DNA of 64,000 nt from Pseudomonas sp. PDM18 (lineage in GTDB: Bacteria; Pseudomonadota; Gammaproteobacteria; Pseudomonadales; Pseudomonadaceae). The translations under genes and the position numbers were made by a program. The notes beneath the pieces were generated by a model that made no database searches, was not told where the DNA came from, and saw only the letters and a program-made list of their open reading frames with translations. Numbering within the stretch: the first letter of the stretch is position 1; every line of letters begins with the position of its first letter. Shown in pieces: positions 10,936 through 24,925 of this stretch. The DNA lies in the NCBI RefSeq assembly GCF_014852585.1, contig NZ_JACVBX010000003.1:62001-126000 (forward strand). The letters run 5' to 3'.

Positions 10936-13686
10936 TTATTCCACCTGACCGTGGCAGTGCTTGTACTTCTTGCCCGAACCGCAAGGGCACGGCTCGTTGC
11001 GGCCGATCTTCGGTTCGTTGCGGATGGGTTCCATCGGCACCACGTTGTCGGCCGGTACTTCACCCTCTTCTTCCGGCTCGCCGGTCACCTGGTCCAAGGA
11101 CGGTGCGGCGGCGTGCTGGAACTGCATGCGTTTGGCCATTTCCTCGGCTTCGCGGCGCAGGCGGGCTTCTTCCTCGGCCGGATCTTCGCGGCGAACCTGG
11201 ACGAAGGACAGAACACGGATGGTGTCGCGCTTGATGGAGTTCAGCAGGTCCTGGAACAGGTTGAAGGACTCGCGCTTGTACTCCTGCTTCGGGTTCTTCT
11301 GCGCATAGCCGCGCAGGTGGATACCGTGACGCAGATGATCCATGGTGGACAGGTGGTCCTTCCACAGGTCGTCCAGCACGCGCAGCAGCATCTGCTTCTC
11401 GAAGGTGCGCAGGGCTTCTTCGCCGGCGAGCTCTTCCTTCTCGTTGTAGGCCGCTACCAGCTCGGTGAGGATCTTCTCGCGCAGGGTTTCTTCGTAGAGC
11501 TTCTCGTCTTCATCCAGCCACTGCTGGATCGGCAGCTTCAAGCCGAAGTCGCTGTACAGCGCCATTTCCAGACCCGTGATGTCCCACTGTTCAGGCAACG
11601 ATTGCGGCGGGATGTGTTCGCTGACGGTGTTGTTCAGGGTCTCTTCGCGGAACTCGGTGATGGTTTCGCCGATGTTGTCGGCCGCGAGCAGGGTGTTGCG
11701 CATGTGGTAGATCACCTTGCGCTGCTCGTTGGCGACGTCGTCGAACTCCAGCAGTTGCTTGCGGATATCGAAGTTGCGGCCTTCGACCTTGCGCTGCGCC
11801 TTTTCGATGGCGTTGGTCACCATGCGGTGCTCGATCGCCTCGCCCGGCTGCATGCCGAGGGCCTTCATGAAGTTCTTCACCCGGTCGGAGGCGAAGATGC
11901 GCATCAGGTGGTCTTCCAGCGACAGGTAGAAGCGGCTGGAGCCCGGGTCGCCCTGACGGCCGGCACGGCCGCGCAGCTGATTGTCGATACGACGGGATTC
12001 GTGGCGCTCGGAGGCGATCACATGCAGGCCGCCCGACTCGATGACCTGCTGGTGACGCTTCTGCCAGTCGGCCTTGATCTGCGCGACCTGCTCGTCGGTG
12101 GGGTTCTCCAGCGCGGCGACTTCCACTTCCCAGTTGCCGCCCAGCAGGATGTCGGTGCCACGACCGGCCATGTTGGTGGCGATGGTGACGGCGCCCGGAC
12201 GACCGGCCTGGGCGATAATCTCGGCTTCCTTCTCGTGGTACTTGGCGTTCAGTACCTTGTGCTCGATGCCGGCGTTCTGCAGCAGCTGCGAGACGTATTC
12301 GGAGGTCTCGACCGAGGCGGTACCCACAAGAATCGGACGGCCCAGCGCCTGGCACTGCTGCACGTCGGTGATGATTGCGGCGTACTTCTCGTCCTGGGTC
12401 AGGTAAACCAGGTCGTTGAAGTCCTTACGGGCAACCGGACGGTGGGTCGGGATCACCACCACGTCCAGGCCGTAGGTCTGGCGGAATTCAAAGGCCTCGG
12501 TGTCCGCGGTACCGGTCATGCCGGCCAGCTTGGTGTAGAGGCGGAAGTAGTTCTGGAAGGTGGTCGAGGCCAGGGTTTGGCTCTCGGCCTGGATCGGCAG
12601 GTTTTCCTTCGCTTCGATGGCCTGGTGCAGGCCCTCGGAGAGGCGGCGGCCCGGCATGGTACGGCCGGTGTGCTCGTCGATCAGCAGAACCTGGTCGCCC
12701 TGGACGATGTATTCCACGTTGCGATGGAACAGAGTGTGGGCGCGCAGCGCTGCGTAGACGTGGGTCAGCAGGCTGAGGTTGTGCGCGGAGTAGAGACTCT
12801 CACCCTCGGCCAGCAGGCCGTTCTGGGTCAGCAGCTCCTCGACGTAGGCATGGCCCTGCTCGTTGAGTTCGACCTGACGGGTCTTCTCGTCGATGCTGTA
12901 GTGGCCCTGCTGGGTCACCTGGCCTTCGACTTCCTCGATGTGGCGCTTCAGGCGCGGGATCAGCTTGTTGATCTTGATGTACAGCTCGGAGCTGTCTTCG
13001 GCTTGGCCGGAGATGATCAGAGGAGTCCGCGCCTCGTCGATGAGGATGGAGTCCACTTCGTCGACCACCGCGAAGTTCAGTTCACGCTGGAACTTGTCTT
13101 CCAGGCTGAACGCCATGTTGTCGCGCAGGTAGTCGAAGCCGAATTCGTTGTTGGTGCCGTAGGTGATGTCCGAGGCGTAGGCAGCGCGCTTCTCTTCCGG
13201 CGGCTGGAACGGGCTGACAATGCCGACGCTCAGGCCAAGGAACTCGTACAGCGGACGCATCCAGTTGGCGTCCCGGCGAGCCAGGTAGTCGTTCACGGTG
13301 ACCACGTGCACGCCCTTGCCGGACAGGGCGTTCAGGTAGACAGCCAGGGTACCCACGAGGGTTTTGCCCTCACCGGTACGCATCTCGGCGATCTTGCCTT
13401 CGTGCAGGGTCATGCCACCGATCAGCTGGACGTCAAAGTGACGCATTCCCATCACACGCTTGCCGGCCTCCCGGGCCACGGCGAAGGCTTCGGGAAGAAT
13501 CTGGTCGAGAGTCTCACCCTTGGCGACCCGTGCCTTGAACTCTTCGGTCTTGGCCTTCAGTTGCTCATCGGAAAGCGGGACCATCTGGGGCTCGAGTGCA
13601 TTGATGGCCTGGACCTGCTTGGCCATGCGCTTCACTTCGCGCTCGTTCTTGCTTCCAAAGAGTTTTTTCAACAAAGGCGCAAACAT
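10936..13686 (-). CDS. secA: Preprotein translocase ATPase SecA
   Basis: ATPase motor of the general secretory pathway, driving preproteins through SecYEG. The 916-residue length is normal. Visible in order: Walker A RTGEGKT near residue 105, [16 protein letters not shown] (Walker B), [23 protein letters not shown] and the motif-VI region [17 protein letters not shown]. The C-terminal acidic linker ends in the zinc site [14 protein letters not shown], which binds SecB and lipids. The start at ATG 13686 gives the usual [17 protein letters not shown]-terminus. It is divergent from dciA. Confidence 0.98.
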   Translation of the reverse strand: MFAPLLKKLFGSKNEREVKRMAKQVQAINALEPQMVPLSDEQLKAKTEEFKARVAKGETLDQILPEAFAVAREAGKRVMGMRHFDVQLIGGMTLHEGKIAEMRTGEGKTLVGTLAVYLNALSGKGVHVVTVNDYLARRDANWMRPLYEFLGLSVGIVSPFQPPEEKRAAYASDITYGTNNEFGFDYLRDNMAFSLEDKFQRELNFAVVDEVDSILIDEARTPLIISGQAEDSSELYIKINKLIPRLKRHIEEVEGQVTQQGHYSIDEKTRQVELNEQGHAYVEELLTQNGLLAEGESLYSAHNLSLLTHVYAALRAHTLFHRNVEYIVQGDQVLLIDEHTGRTMPGRRLSEGLHQAIEAKENLPIQAESQTLASTTFQNYFRLYTKLAGMTGTADTEAFEFRQTYGLDVVVIPTHRPVARKDFNDLVYLTQDEKYAAIITDVQQCQALGRPILVGTASVETSEYVSQLLQNAGIEHKVLNAKYHEKEAEIIAQAGRPGAVTIATNMAGRGTDILLGGNWEVEVAALENPTDEQVAQIKADWQKRHQQVIESGGLHVIASERHESRRIDNQLRGRAGRQGDPGSSRFYLSLEDHLMRIFASDRVKNFMKALGMQPGEAIEHRMVTNAIEKAQRKVEGRNFDIRKQLLEFDDVANEQRKVIYHMRNTLLAADNIGETITEFREETLNNTVSEHIPPQSLPEQWDITGLEMALYSDFGLKLPIQQWLDEDEKLYEETLREKILTELVAAYNEKEELAGEEALRTFEKQMLLRVLDDLWKDHLSTMDHLRHGIHLRGYAQKNPKQEYKRESFNLFQDLLNSIKRDTIRVLSFVQVRREDPAEEEARLRREAEEMAKRMQFQHAAAPSLDQVTGEPEEEGEVPADNVVPMEPIRNEPKIGRNEPCPCGSGKKYKHCHGQVE

Positions 13687-13976
13687 ATCGACTGGGTCAT
13701 CCGAACTGGAGAATTGGAGGGCTGCCCGACTGGCTGGCCGCGGCGCGGAACGGCAATGAAGCGGGCATTCTACCCGGAAACTATCGGGAAAAAAGTGCCG
13801 AAGTCATCCTCCGAAGCTTCGCATTCTGCGAGCTTGGGGGCAATGCATGGGCAGACAACTTTGAATCCGAGTGAGTGATATGGTGACGCAGACGGGCAAC
13901 TTCAAGGGTGGACGGTGGCATCTGGCCCTGAGCACATCTGTTAACATCCTTCTTCATTCACTCCCGGTTGCACTCG
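13687..13976. other. secA / dciA divergent intergenic region
   Basis: About 290 bases with no credible gene. On the minus strand TAGAAT (13767-13772) could be a secA -10 about 75 bases before the start, with only a weak T-rich -35. No secM-like or other leader peptide, and no clear dciA promoter, could be identified. Confidence 0.4.
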
Positions 13977-14444
13977 ATGGCCTTCCGCCCCCTGCCCGCC
14001 AAGGCGATGACCAAGTTGCTGCGCGAAGCCAAGCCGCTGCAGTCGCTGTTCGCCCAGGCGCAGCGCCTCTCGCGCCTGCAGGAACTGCTCGACTCGCAGC
14101 TGCAGCCCGCCGCGCGCCCTTACTGCCGTGTCGCCTCCTGGCGTGAAGGCAGCCTGCTGCTGGTCGTCACCGACGGTCACTGGGCCACGCGCCTGCGCTA
14201 CCAGCAGAACCGCCTGCTGCGGCAACTGGCCGCGTTCGAGGAATTCAGGGGTTTGGCACGCATCCTGTTCAAAGTACAACCGTTGATCCAGGCGCCCACC
14301 CGGGTGAATACCAACCGCATTACCGAGTCCGCCTCCGCCACCCTGCACGAAGCCGCGGAAGGCATCAGCAATCCACAACTCAAGGCCGCCCTCGAGCGCC
14401 TCGCCAGCCGCAGCCGCAAACCGCCCGAAGCGGATCAGGAATAA
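13977..14444 (+). CDS. dciA: DciA-family replicative helicase loader (DUF721)
   Basis: A 155-residue DUF721 protein. DciA is the ancestral bacterial loader/operator of the DnaB helicase at oriC, found in bacteria without DnaC, including pseudomonads. The DUF721 core is residues about 5-105 (LLREAKPLQSLFAQAQRLSRLQELLDSQL, then a KH-like segment with WREGSLLLVVTDGHWATRLRYQ). The C-terminal third is polar and probably flexible. The ATG at 13977 (MAFRPLPAK) is preferred over 13968; neither has a strong ribosome site. It is divergent from secA and convergent with lpxC. Confidence 0.85.
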   Translation: MAFRPLPAKAMTKLLREAKPLQSLFAQAQRLSRLQELLDSQLQPAARPYCRVASWREGSLLLVVTDGHWATRLRYQQNRLLRQLAAFEEFRGLARILFKVQPLIQAPTRVNTNRITESASATLHEAAEGISNPQLKAALERLASRSRKPPEADQE

Positions 14445-14452
14445 AAGAGCAG

Positions 14453-14486
14453 GCATAAAAAAAGGCCACCCGAGGGTGGCCTTTGA
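14453..14486. terminator. Bidirectional terminator, dciA / lpxC
   Basis: Stem AAAGGCCACCC / GGGTGGCCTTT with a run of A on the left side, between convergent dciA and lpxC. It is strong for the minus strand (T-run after the stem) and plausible for the plus strand. Confidence 0.85.
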
Positions 14487-14514
14487 AATTTGTAGCTGAA
14501 AGGAGGAGGTTTCC

Positions 14515-15462
<948 letters not shown>

Positions 15463-15538
15463 TCAACAATGGGCGGCGATGATAGCAGAACCGCCCTTTG
15501 CTGAACACCAATCACATTGATACTCCTGATAAATCGAC

Positions 15539-16723
15539 TCAATCGGCCTGACGACGCAGGAAGGCCGGGATGTCCAGATAGTCCAGATCGTCCTGCGGGT
15601 TCAGCTTGGCCGCGGTGGCTGCGCCGCCGTGGTTCTGGTTACGCATGACGGTCGGACGATCCAGGTCGCGGTAATTCACCGACTGCTGCTCGCGCTGAAC
15701 CGGCGCCTGGGTGCTGACGGCCTGGGTCTGAACGGTGTTGTCGACGACCTTGACCGGCTTCTCCAGGCGAGCGCCCAGACCGGTGGCGACCACGGTGACG
15801 TGCAGTTCGTCGCGCATGTCCGGATCGATCACGGTGCCCACTTTCACGGTGGCGTGCTCGGAAGCGAACTGCTCGATGATGTTACCCACGTCGGAGTACT
15901 CGCCCAGGGACAGGTCCGGACCGGCGGTGATGTTCACCAGGATACCGCGGGCGCCCTGCAGGTTGACGTCTTCCAGCAGCGGGTTGCGGATCGCGGCTTC
16001 GGTAGCCTCGCGAGCGCGGTTCGGGCCGCTGGCGCAACCGGTGCCCATCATGGCCATGCCCATTTCGCTCATGACGGTTTTCACGTCGGCGAAGTCGACG
16101 TTGATCATGCCCGGGCGCTTGATGATGTCGGAGATGCCGCGAACGGCACCGGCCAGTACATCGTCAGCCTTGGCGAAGGCGGCCAGCAGGCTGGCGTCCT
16201 TGCCCAGGATGGTCAGCAGTTTTTCGTTCGGGATAGTGATCAGCGAGTCGACGCTTTCAGCCAGCGAGCGGATGCCCTCGTCGGCGATCTGCATGCGCTT
16301 GCGACCTTCGAACGGGAACGGACGGGTGACCACGGCCACGGTGAGGATGCCCATTTCCTTGGCAACCTCGGCGATGATCGGCGCAGCACCGGTACCGGTA
16401 CCGCCACCCATGCCGGTGGTGATGAAGACCATGTCGGCGCCTTCCAGGACTTCGGCGATACGCTCGCGGTCCTCGATGGCGGCCTGGCGGCCCACTTCAG
16501 GGTTGGCGCCAGCGCCCAGGCCCTTGGTCACACCCGGGCCGAGCTGCAGCACGGTGCGCGCGGCGATGTTCTTCAGCGCCTGCGCATCGGTGTTAGCGCA
16601 AATGAATTCGACGCCATCAACGTTGTTCTTGGCCATGTGGTTCACGGCGTTGCCGCCGCCGCCACCTACGCCAATAACCTTGATGACTGCTGTTTGCGGG
16701 ACGTTATCTACCAGTTCAAACAT
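15539..16723 (-). CDS. ftsZ: Cell-division tubulin homologue FtsZ
   Basis: GTPase that polymerises into the Z-ring. The 394-residue protein has the tubulin signature [10 protein letters not shown] near residue 105, the T7-loop [11 protein letters not shown] that completes the GTPase site in the next subunit, and the C-terminal conserved peptide [13 protein letters not shown], which binds FtsA and ZipA. A flexible linker spans about 320-375. The ribosome site is strong (GGAAGGAGAGGGGAA before the ATG). It lies 53 bases downstream of ftsA. Confidence 0.98.
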   Translation of the reverse strand: MFELVDNVPQTAVIKVIGVGGGGGNAVNHMAKNNVDGVEFICANTDAQALKNIAARTVLQLGPGVTKGLGAGANPEVGRQAAIEDRERIAEVLEGADMVFITTGMGGGTGTGAAPIIAEVAKEMGILTVAVVTRPFPFEGRKRMQIADEGIRSLAESVDSLITIPNEKLLTILGKDASLLAAFAKADDVLAGAVRGISDIIKRPGMINVDFADVKTVMSEMGMAMMGTGCASGPNRAREATEAAIRNPLLEDVNLQGARGILVNITAGPDLSLGEYSDVGNIIEQFASEHATVKVGTVIDPDMRDELHVTVVATGLGARLEKPVKVVDNTVQTQAVSTQAPVQREQQSVNYRDLDRPTVMRNQNHGGAATAAKLNPQDDLDYLDIPAFLRRQAD

Positions 16724-16776
16724 TTCCCCTCTCCTTCCTTTCTAGTTGTGTTGCCTACGTTTACCGCGGTGGTAAA

Positions 16777-18024
16777 TCAGAAATTGCCCTGGACCCAGCG
16801 TTTAAGCTTTTCCAGTACCGGTGTCTTGGGTTCGTCGCTGCTGAAGCTGCTGCCGGACATGGAGATGCCGTCGGACTGCTTTTGCAGTCCGTACAGGAGC
16901 AGCCCCACGCCGGTGGAATAGATTGGATTACGCACAACGTCGGCCAGTCCCTTGACGCTGTGTGGTACGCCCAGGCGCACCGGCATGTGAAAGATCTCTT
17001 CGGCCAGTTCGACGGCGCCTTCCATCTTGGAGGTGCCACCGGTGAGCACGATCCCGGCTGGAATCAGGTCCTCGTAGCCGCTGCGGCGCAGCTCGGCCTG
17101 GACCAGGGTGAAGAGCTCGTCGTAACGAGGCTCGACCACTTCGGCAAGCGCTTGGCGCGACAGTTCCCGCGGCGGCCGATCCCCGACGCTGGGCACCTTG
17201 ATGGTTTCGCCGGGGCCGGCCAGTTTGGCCAGGGCACAGGCGTAGCGAATCTTGATTTCCTCAGCGTACTGAGTCGGCGTGCGCAGCGCCATGGCGATGT
17301 CGTTGGTGACCTGGTCGCCGGCGATCGGGATCACAGCCGTATGGCGGATGGCGCCTTCGGTGAAAATGGCGATGTCGGTGGTGCCGCCGCCGATGTCCAC
17401 CAGGCACACGCCCAGTTCCTTTTCGTCCTCGGTAAGCACGGAGTAGGCCGAGGCCAGTTGCTCGAGGATGATGTCGTCCACTTCCAGGCCGCAGCGGCGC
17501 ACGCACTTCTCGATGTTCTGCGCAGCGTTCACCGCGCAGGTCACCACGTGCACCTTGGCTTCCAGGCGTACGCCGGACATGCCCAGCGGCTCACGCACGC
17601 CTTCCTGGTTATCGATCACGTAGTCCTGGGCCAGGGTGTGCAGCACACGCTGGTCGGCCGGGATGGCCACAGCCTGGGCCGCGTCCAGCACACGCTCGAT
17701 GTCTGCACCACTCACTTCGCGGTCGCGGATCGCCACGATGCCGTGGGAATTCAGGCTGCGGATATGGTTGCCGGCGATGCCGACGAAGGCCGAGTGGATA
17801 CGGCAGCCAGCCATCTGCTGGGCTTCATCGATGGCGCGCTGGATCGATTGCACGGTGGATTCGATGTTCACCACCACACCCTTCTTCAGGCCGCGCGACG
17901 GATGCGTCCCGATGCCGACGATTTCCAGCTTGCCATCGGCCGCTACCTCACCCACCAGCGCCACCACCTTGGAGGTGCCGATGTCCAGGCCGACGACCAT
18001 TTTGCCGCTCTGCACGCTTGCCAT
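16777..18024 (-). CDS. ftsA: Cell-division actin-like protein FtsA
   Basis: Actin-family ATPase that tethers FtsZ to the membrane and recruits later divisome proteins. The 415-residue product has phosphate-1 VGLDIGTSKVVALVGEV at the start, phosphate-2 VDIGGGTTDIAIF near 205, and the adenosine motif GIVLTGGTSKMEG near 335. The C-terminal amphipathic membrane helix is EKLKRWVQGNF. It begins 21 bases after ftsQ. Confidence 0.98.
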   Translation of the reverse strand: MASVQSGKMVVGLDIGTSKVVALVGEVAADGKLEIVGIGTHPSRGLKKGVVVNIESTVQSIQRAIDEAQQMAGCRIHSAFVGIAGNHIRSLNSHGIVAIRDREVSGADIERVLDAAQAVAIPADQRVLHTLAQDYVIDNQEGVREPLGMSGVRLEAKVHVVTCAVNAAQNIEKCVRRCGLEVDDIILEQLASAYSVLTEDEKELGVCLVDIGGGTTDIAIFTEGAIRHTAVIPIAGDQVTNDIAMALRTPTQYAEEIKIRYACALAKLAGPGETIKVPSVGDRPPRELSRQALAEVVEPRYDELFTLVQAELRRSGYEDLIPAGIVLTGGTSKMEGAVELAEEIFHMPVRLGVPHSVKGLADVVRNPIYSTGVGLLLYGLQKQSDGISMSGSSFSSDEPKTPVLEKLKRWVQGNF

Positions 18025-18045
18025 GTTTATAGAAGTCTCCTCAAC

Positions 18046-18909
18046 TCACTGCACGGCGGTGGTCTGGGCCACCGTCGTTTCCGGCACCGGATCGCGCCAC
18101 GCAACGGCCAGACCGTTGGGGTAACGCATGTCGATGCGGGCGATTTTCGTAATCTGGTCTTTCAGCGCCTTGTCGTAGATGGTCACGAACCGGCGAATCT
18201 GTTCTACCGCGTGATCGCGGCCCAGCATGATCTCCACGCCCTGTGCGGTACCCAGGGTCCAGGCGCCGCGCGAACTCATGTCCAGGCTTGCGATGGTGAA
18301 GCCCAGCGGGCGGAGCATCTGGCTGAGAATCTGGTACTGCTGCATCACTTGCTGCTGAGCGCGCTGCGGCCCGGACAGGCGCGGCAGGTGCTCGTAGTTG
18401 GCCACTTCACGCGGGGCGAAAGCCTGACCCTGGTTGTTCAGCAGCGCTTCGTCCCCCCAACGTGCGATGGGCAATTGCTCGTCCAGGCGGACAACCACCT
18501 GGTCGGGCCATACGCGACGCACTTCGGCGTGGGCGATCCAGGGCATGTGCTCCAGTTCCTGGCGCATGCCGGCCAGGTCGATGGTGAAGAAGCTGGCCGA
18601 GACGTAGGGGCTGATCCGCTGCTGCACCGCCGCCTGGCTGATGTAGCTCAAGTCGCCTTCCACGCTGACCTTGGCGATCGGCCGGTCCGCATAGGGCAGC
18701 ACGTATTGGGCACCGTAGTAGGCGCCCCCGCCGAGCGCGCCCAGCACCAGAGGCCACAGCAGCACCTTCAGGAAGCCGAAGCTGGGCTTGGGCATGCGGG
18801 CGCTGAGCGGCTCCTTGGCCACCAGACGGCTGGCGCCGCGCGGCACCGGCTTGCGTGCCGGGGCACGGCCGATTCCGGGATTCTGGTGACGAAGCTGCGC
18901 GCCGTTCAT
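18046..18909 (-). CDS. ftsQ: Cell-division protein FtsQ
   Basis: Bitopic divisome protein that scaffolds FtsB and FtsL. The 287-residue product has a basic cytoplasmic N-terminus (about 1-45), one transmembrane helix ([21 protein letters not shown]), the POTRA domain directly after it ([20 protein letters not shown]), and the beta domain ([28 protein letters not shown]). It follows ddlB by three bases and precedes ftsA. Confidence 0.96.
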   Translation of the reverse strand: MNGAQLRHQNPGIGRAPARKPVPRGASRLVAKEPLSARMPKPSFGFLKVLLWPLVLGALGGGAYYGAQYVLPYADRPIAKVSVEGDLSYISQAAVQQRISPYVSASFFTIDLAGMRQELEHMPWIAHAEVRRVWPDQVVVRLDEQLPIARWGDEALLNNQGQAFAPREVANYEHLPRLSGPQRAQQQVMQQYQILSQMLRPLGFTIASLDMSSRGAWTLGTAQGVEIMLGRDHAVEQIRRFVTIYDKALKDQITKIARIDMRYPNGLAVAWRDPVPETTVAQTTAVQ

Positions 18910-18912
18910 GAC

Positions 18913-21303
<2,391 letters not shown>

Positions 21304-21311
<8 letters not shown>

Positions 21312-22377
21312 GGGCCACCTCCAGGCAGGCATCGACTACCGTGCAGGTAGCCTCGGGCTTGGCCAGGCTGCGTGCGCGAGCGGCCATGCGGGTCAGGGAA
21401 TCGGGATGCATCAATACCTCGGACAACTGCGCGGCCAGTTCGGCGGCGCTGGTAGATTTCTGTGGCAGCAGGAGGGCCGCGCCCTCCCGCACCAGGAATT
21501 CGGCGTTCTTGGTCTGGTGGTCATCGATCGCGTGGGGCAGCGGCACCAGGAAGGACGGCAGGCCGGCGGCGGTCAGCTCGCTCACGGTCAGCGCACCGGC
21601 ACGGCAGATCACCAGATCGGCCCAGGCGTAGGCGGCGGCCATGTCGGCGATGAACGGAGCTACGTCCGCTTCGACACCCGCAGCGCGATAACGCTCCGCA
21701 GTAATTTCGTCATGCTGACGACCGGCCTGATGGCGAATGGCCGGGCGTATCTCGGCCCCGATTTGCGCGAGCGCTTCGGGCAGCAGCTTGTTCAACGGCT
21801 CGGCGCCCAGACTGCCGCCCAGCACCAGCAGGTTGACGCGGCGGCCGGCCAGCGGCGCGCGGGCGCCCTCTTCCAGGAACAGCTCGACGCGCACCGGGTT
21901 GCCGGTGGTCAGGCGCTTGGCGCTGCTGTCGAAGGTATCCGGGAAGGCTTCGCAGACACGCTTGGCCAGCGGCGCGAGGCTGCGGTTGGCGGTGCCGGCG
22001 ACGGCGTTCTGTTCATGAATCACCAGCGGCACGCCGGACAGCTTGGCAGCCAGGCCGCCTGGGCCGGTGACGTAGCCACCCAGGCCGAGCACGCAGACCG
22101 GCTTGAGCTGGCGAACCACGCCCAGGGCCTGGAACAGCGACTTGAGCAGATCGAACGGCGCGCGCAGCAGGGATTTGAGGCCCTTGCCGCGCAGGCCGCT
22201 GACGTTGATCAGGTGCAGCGGCAGGCCGGCCTTGGGTACCAGGTCGTTCTCGATGCCGCGCGGGGTGCCCAGCCAGTGCACGCTGTAACCGCGCGCCTGG
22301 AATTCACGGGCGCAGGCCAGAGCAGGGAACACGTGTCCGCCGGTGCCGCCTGCCATGATCAGGACGTTACCTTTCAT
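21304..22377 (-). CDS. murG: Lipid II synthase MurG (GlcNAc transferase)
   Basis: Peripheral inner-membrane GT-B transferase that adds GlcNAc to lipid I to give lipid II. The 357-residue product has the N-terminal glycine loop [14 protein letters not shown], the second loop [38 protein letters not shown] and the UDP-GlcNAc site [17 protein letters not shown]. The ATG at 22377 (MKGNVLIM) is preceded by GAGGA and matches the family; an upstream ATG at 22404 would extend into ftsW. It overlaps the ftsW stop by 11 bases. Confidence 0.97.
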
Positions 22378-23566
22378 CGGCAAAGTCCTCTTCGCTGAAT
22401 TCATATTCCTCGCTGCCCATCACGGTGCGGCGTTCCCATTCGATGCGCAGCAGCATTCCCAGCTGGGCGCAGCAGATCACCAGGGAGCTGCCGCCGTAGC
22501 TGAGGAATGGCAGGGTCAGGCCCTTGGTCGGCAGCAGGCCGACGTTCACGCCCACGTTGATCAGGAACTGGCCGATCCACAGGAAAGCCAGCCCGTAGGC
22601 GACGTAGGCGGAGAAGTACTGTTTCGACTGCTCGGCCCAGATGCCGATGTACAGCGCACGCAGGCTGACGAAGACGAACAGGGCCACGGTGGCCATGGCG
22701 CCGACGATGCCCAGCTCTTCCGCGAGCACCGCGAACACGAAGTCGGTGTGCGCCTCGGGGAGGTAGAACTGCTTCTGGATGCTGTTGCCCAGGCCCATGC
22801 CGGTCCAGCCGCCACGACCGAAGGCGATCAGCGCCTGGCTGAGCTGGTAGCCCGCGCCGAACTGGTCGGCCCAGGGATCGGTGAAGTTGGTCAGGCGCGC
22901 CATCCGGTAAGGCTGGGTCTGAATCAGCAGGACCACGGCGCCCACCGCCAGCGCGACCATCAGGCCGAAGCGGAACAGGCCCACGCCGCCGAGGAACAGC
23001 ATCGCGGCGGCCGCCCCCATCATCACCACGGTGGCGCCGAAGTCGGGCTCGCGCAGCAGCAGGCCGGCCATCGGCAGCAGCACCACGAAGGGTTTGAAGA
23101 AGCCCAGCCAGCTCTCGCGCACTTCTTCCTGGCGACGAACGAGGTAGCCGGCCATGAAGATCACCACGAAGACCTTGGCGATCTCCGAGGGCTGGATGTT
23201 GAACAGGCCGAAGCCGATCCAGCGCATGGAACCGTTCACCTCGCGGCCGATGCCGGGGGTGATCACCATCACCAGCAGCAGGAAGGCCACGGCGAGCAGC
23301 TTCCAGCCCCAGCGCTGCCAGGTTTCCATCGGCACCATCATGGTCACGCCGCAGGCGACGAAGCCGATGGCGAGGTAGATCAGGTGGCGGACCGAGAAGT
23401 ACAGCGGGTTGCCGGACTGCGCCGCGGCGACTTCGGAGGATGCCGAAGTGACCATCACCAGACCGAGGCCGAGCAGCGCCAGACAACCCGCGAGCAGCGG
23501 GAAGTCGATGTCGATGCCGTTGCGGCTGATCAGCGGGGACGGATAGGGGCGCAGGAAGGAGAACAT
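22367..23566 (-). CDS. ftsW: Septal peptidoglycan polymerase FtsW
   Basis: SEDS-family glycosyltransferase that polymerises lipid II at the septum with FtsI. The 399-residue protein has about ten transmembrane helices. SEDS motifs seen include MVTSASSEVAA, MRWIGFGLFNIQPSEIAKV, the region around the catalytic Asp (NFTDPWADQFGAGYQLSQALIAFGRGGWTGMGLG) and the C-terminal KGLTLPFLSYGGSS. The start shares one base with the murD stop (TGATG). Confidence 0.96.
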   Translation of the reverse strand: MFSFLRPYPSPLISRNGIDIDFPLLAGCLALLGLGLVMVTSASSEVAAAQSGNPLYFSVRHLIYLAIGFVACGVTMMVPMETWQRWGWKLLAVAFLLLVMVITPGIGREVNGSMRWIGFGLFNIQPSEIAKVFVVIFMAGYLVRRQEEVRESWLGFFKPFVVLLPMAGLLLREPDFGATVVMMGAAAAMLFLGGVGLFRFGLMVALAVGAVVLLIQTQPYRMARLTNFTDPWADQFGAGYQLSQALIAFGRGGWTGMGLGNSIQKQFYLPEAHTDFVFAVLAEELGIVGAMATVALFVFVSLRALYIGIWAEQSKQYFSAYVAYGLAFLWIGQFLINVGVNVGLLPTKGLTLPFLSYGGSSLVICCAQLGMLLRIEWERRTVMGSEEYEFSEEDFADER

Positions 23567-24912
23567 CAGGCGAGCTCCTCCACGGCCTTGGCGAACAGGC
23601 GTCCGCGTTCTTCGTAGTTCTTGAACATGTCCAGGCTCGCGCAGGCCGGCGACAGCAGCACGGCGTCACCCGGCAGGGCCAGGTCGGCAGCGTGCTCGAC
23701 GGCTTCGTCCAGGGTATTCACGCGGACCTTGGGCACTACGTTGCCAAGGGCGGCGCTCACCAGCTCCGCGTCACGGCCCAGCAGCACTACGGCGCGGCAA
23801 TGCTGCGCAACCGGGTCACGCAGGTCATGGAAATCAGCGCCCTTGCCGTCGCCACCGGCGATCAGCACCAGCTTGCCGTCGATGTCGGCGCCCAGGCCTT
23901 CGATGGCCGCCAGGGCGGCACCAACGTTGGTGGCCTTGGAGTCGTCGTAGTAGCTCACGCCGTTGCGCTCGCGCACCCACTGGCAGCGGTGGGCGAGACC
24001 AGCAAATTCACGCAGGGTCTGCAGCATCGGTTCGAACGGCAGGCCCACGGCATGGCCCAGCGCCAGCGCGGCCAGGGCGTTGGACTGATTGTGCGCGCCA
24101 CGGATCTTCAGCTCGCGGGCCGGCATCAGTTTCTCGAACTGGAAGGCCAGCCACTTCTCCCCGTCTTCCTCGATCAGGCCGAAAGCCTTGAAGTCCGGCT
24201 TGTTGGTGCCGAAGGTCCAGCACGGCACGTTGTCGGCGATCAGCGGGCGGCTCAGCGCGTCGGCACGGTTCACCACGACTTGCTTGGCGCCGCGGAAGAT
24301 GCGGTGCTTGGCCAGGTGGTAGTCGGCCATGCCGTCGTAGCGGTCCATGTGGTCTTCGCTGACATTGAGGCAGGTAGCGACCTCGGCGTTCAGCCGCTCG
24401 CAGGTTTCCAGCTGGAAGCTGGACAGCTCCACCACGTACAGCTCGACGTCATCGGCCAGCAGGTCCAGCGCCGGTGTGCCGAGGTTGCCGCCAACGGCGA
24501 CACGCTTGCCGGCAGCCCTGGCCATGTCGCCCACCAGGGTGGTGACGGTGCTCTTGGCATTGGAACCGGTGATGGCGACGATGGGCGCCTTCGCGTGACG
24601 CGCGAATAGGTCGACGTCGCCGGACATGCGCACGCCACGGGCGGCAGCTTCGATCAGCGCCGGGACACGCAGCGACAGGCCGGGGCTCACATAGAGCTCC
24701 TGGGCGCGGCAGAGGAAATCGGCATCGAGGTCGCCGCAGCGCACCTCGACCTGCGGATACTGCTCACGCAGGGTCGCCAGCTCCGGCGGATTCGCGCGCG
24801 TATCGGCCACGGCAAACGGTACGCCCTGGCGCGCCAGGTGGCGCACCAGGGACATGCCGCTCTTGCCGAGGCCGACAACGATGCGGAATTGGTCGGAAGC
24901 GATCAGGCTCAT
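23566..24912 (-). CDS. murD: UDP-MurNAc-L-alanine--D-glutamate ligase
   Basis: Adds D-glutamate to UDP-MurNAc-Ala. The 448-residue length is normal. The N-terminal UDP-binding part has VVGLGKSGMSLVRHLA, the central ATP loop is ITGSNAKSTVTTLVGD, and the C-terminal domain carries YYDDSKATNVGAALAAIEGL and LIAGGDGKGADF. It lies 13 bases after mraY. Confidence 0.97.
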   Translation of the reverse strand: MSLIASDQFRIVVGLGKSGMSLVRHLARQGVPFAVADTRANPPELATLREQYPQVEVRCGDLDADFLCRAQELYVSPGLSLRVPALIEAAARGVRMSGDVDLFARHAKAPIVAITGSNAKSTVTTLVGDMARAAGKRVAVGGNLGTPALDLLADDVELYVVELSSFQLETCERLNAEVATCLNVSEDHMDRYDGMADYHLAKHRIFRGAKQVVVNRADALSRPLIADNVPCWTFGTNKPDFKAFGLIEEDGEKWLAFQFEKLMPARELKIRGAHNQSNALAALALGHAVGLPFEPMLQTLREFAGLAHRCQWVRERNGVSYYDDSKATNVGAALAAIEGLGADIDGKLVLIAGGDGKGADFHDLRDPVAQHCRAVVLLGRDAELVSAALGNVVPKVRVNTLDEAVEHAADLALPGDAVLLSPACASLDMFKNYEERGRLFAKAVEELA

Positions 24913-24925
24913 GCTCGATCAGTCC

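Noticed and set aside
10840-13878. A 1012-codon open frame antisense to secA
   Set aside because: Mirror frame of a highly biased GC3 gene; low-complexity His/Gln/Val/Leu composition, no motif and no ribosome site.
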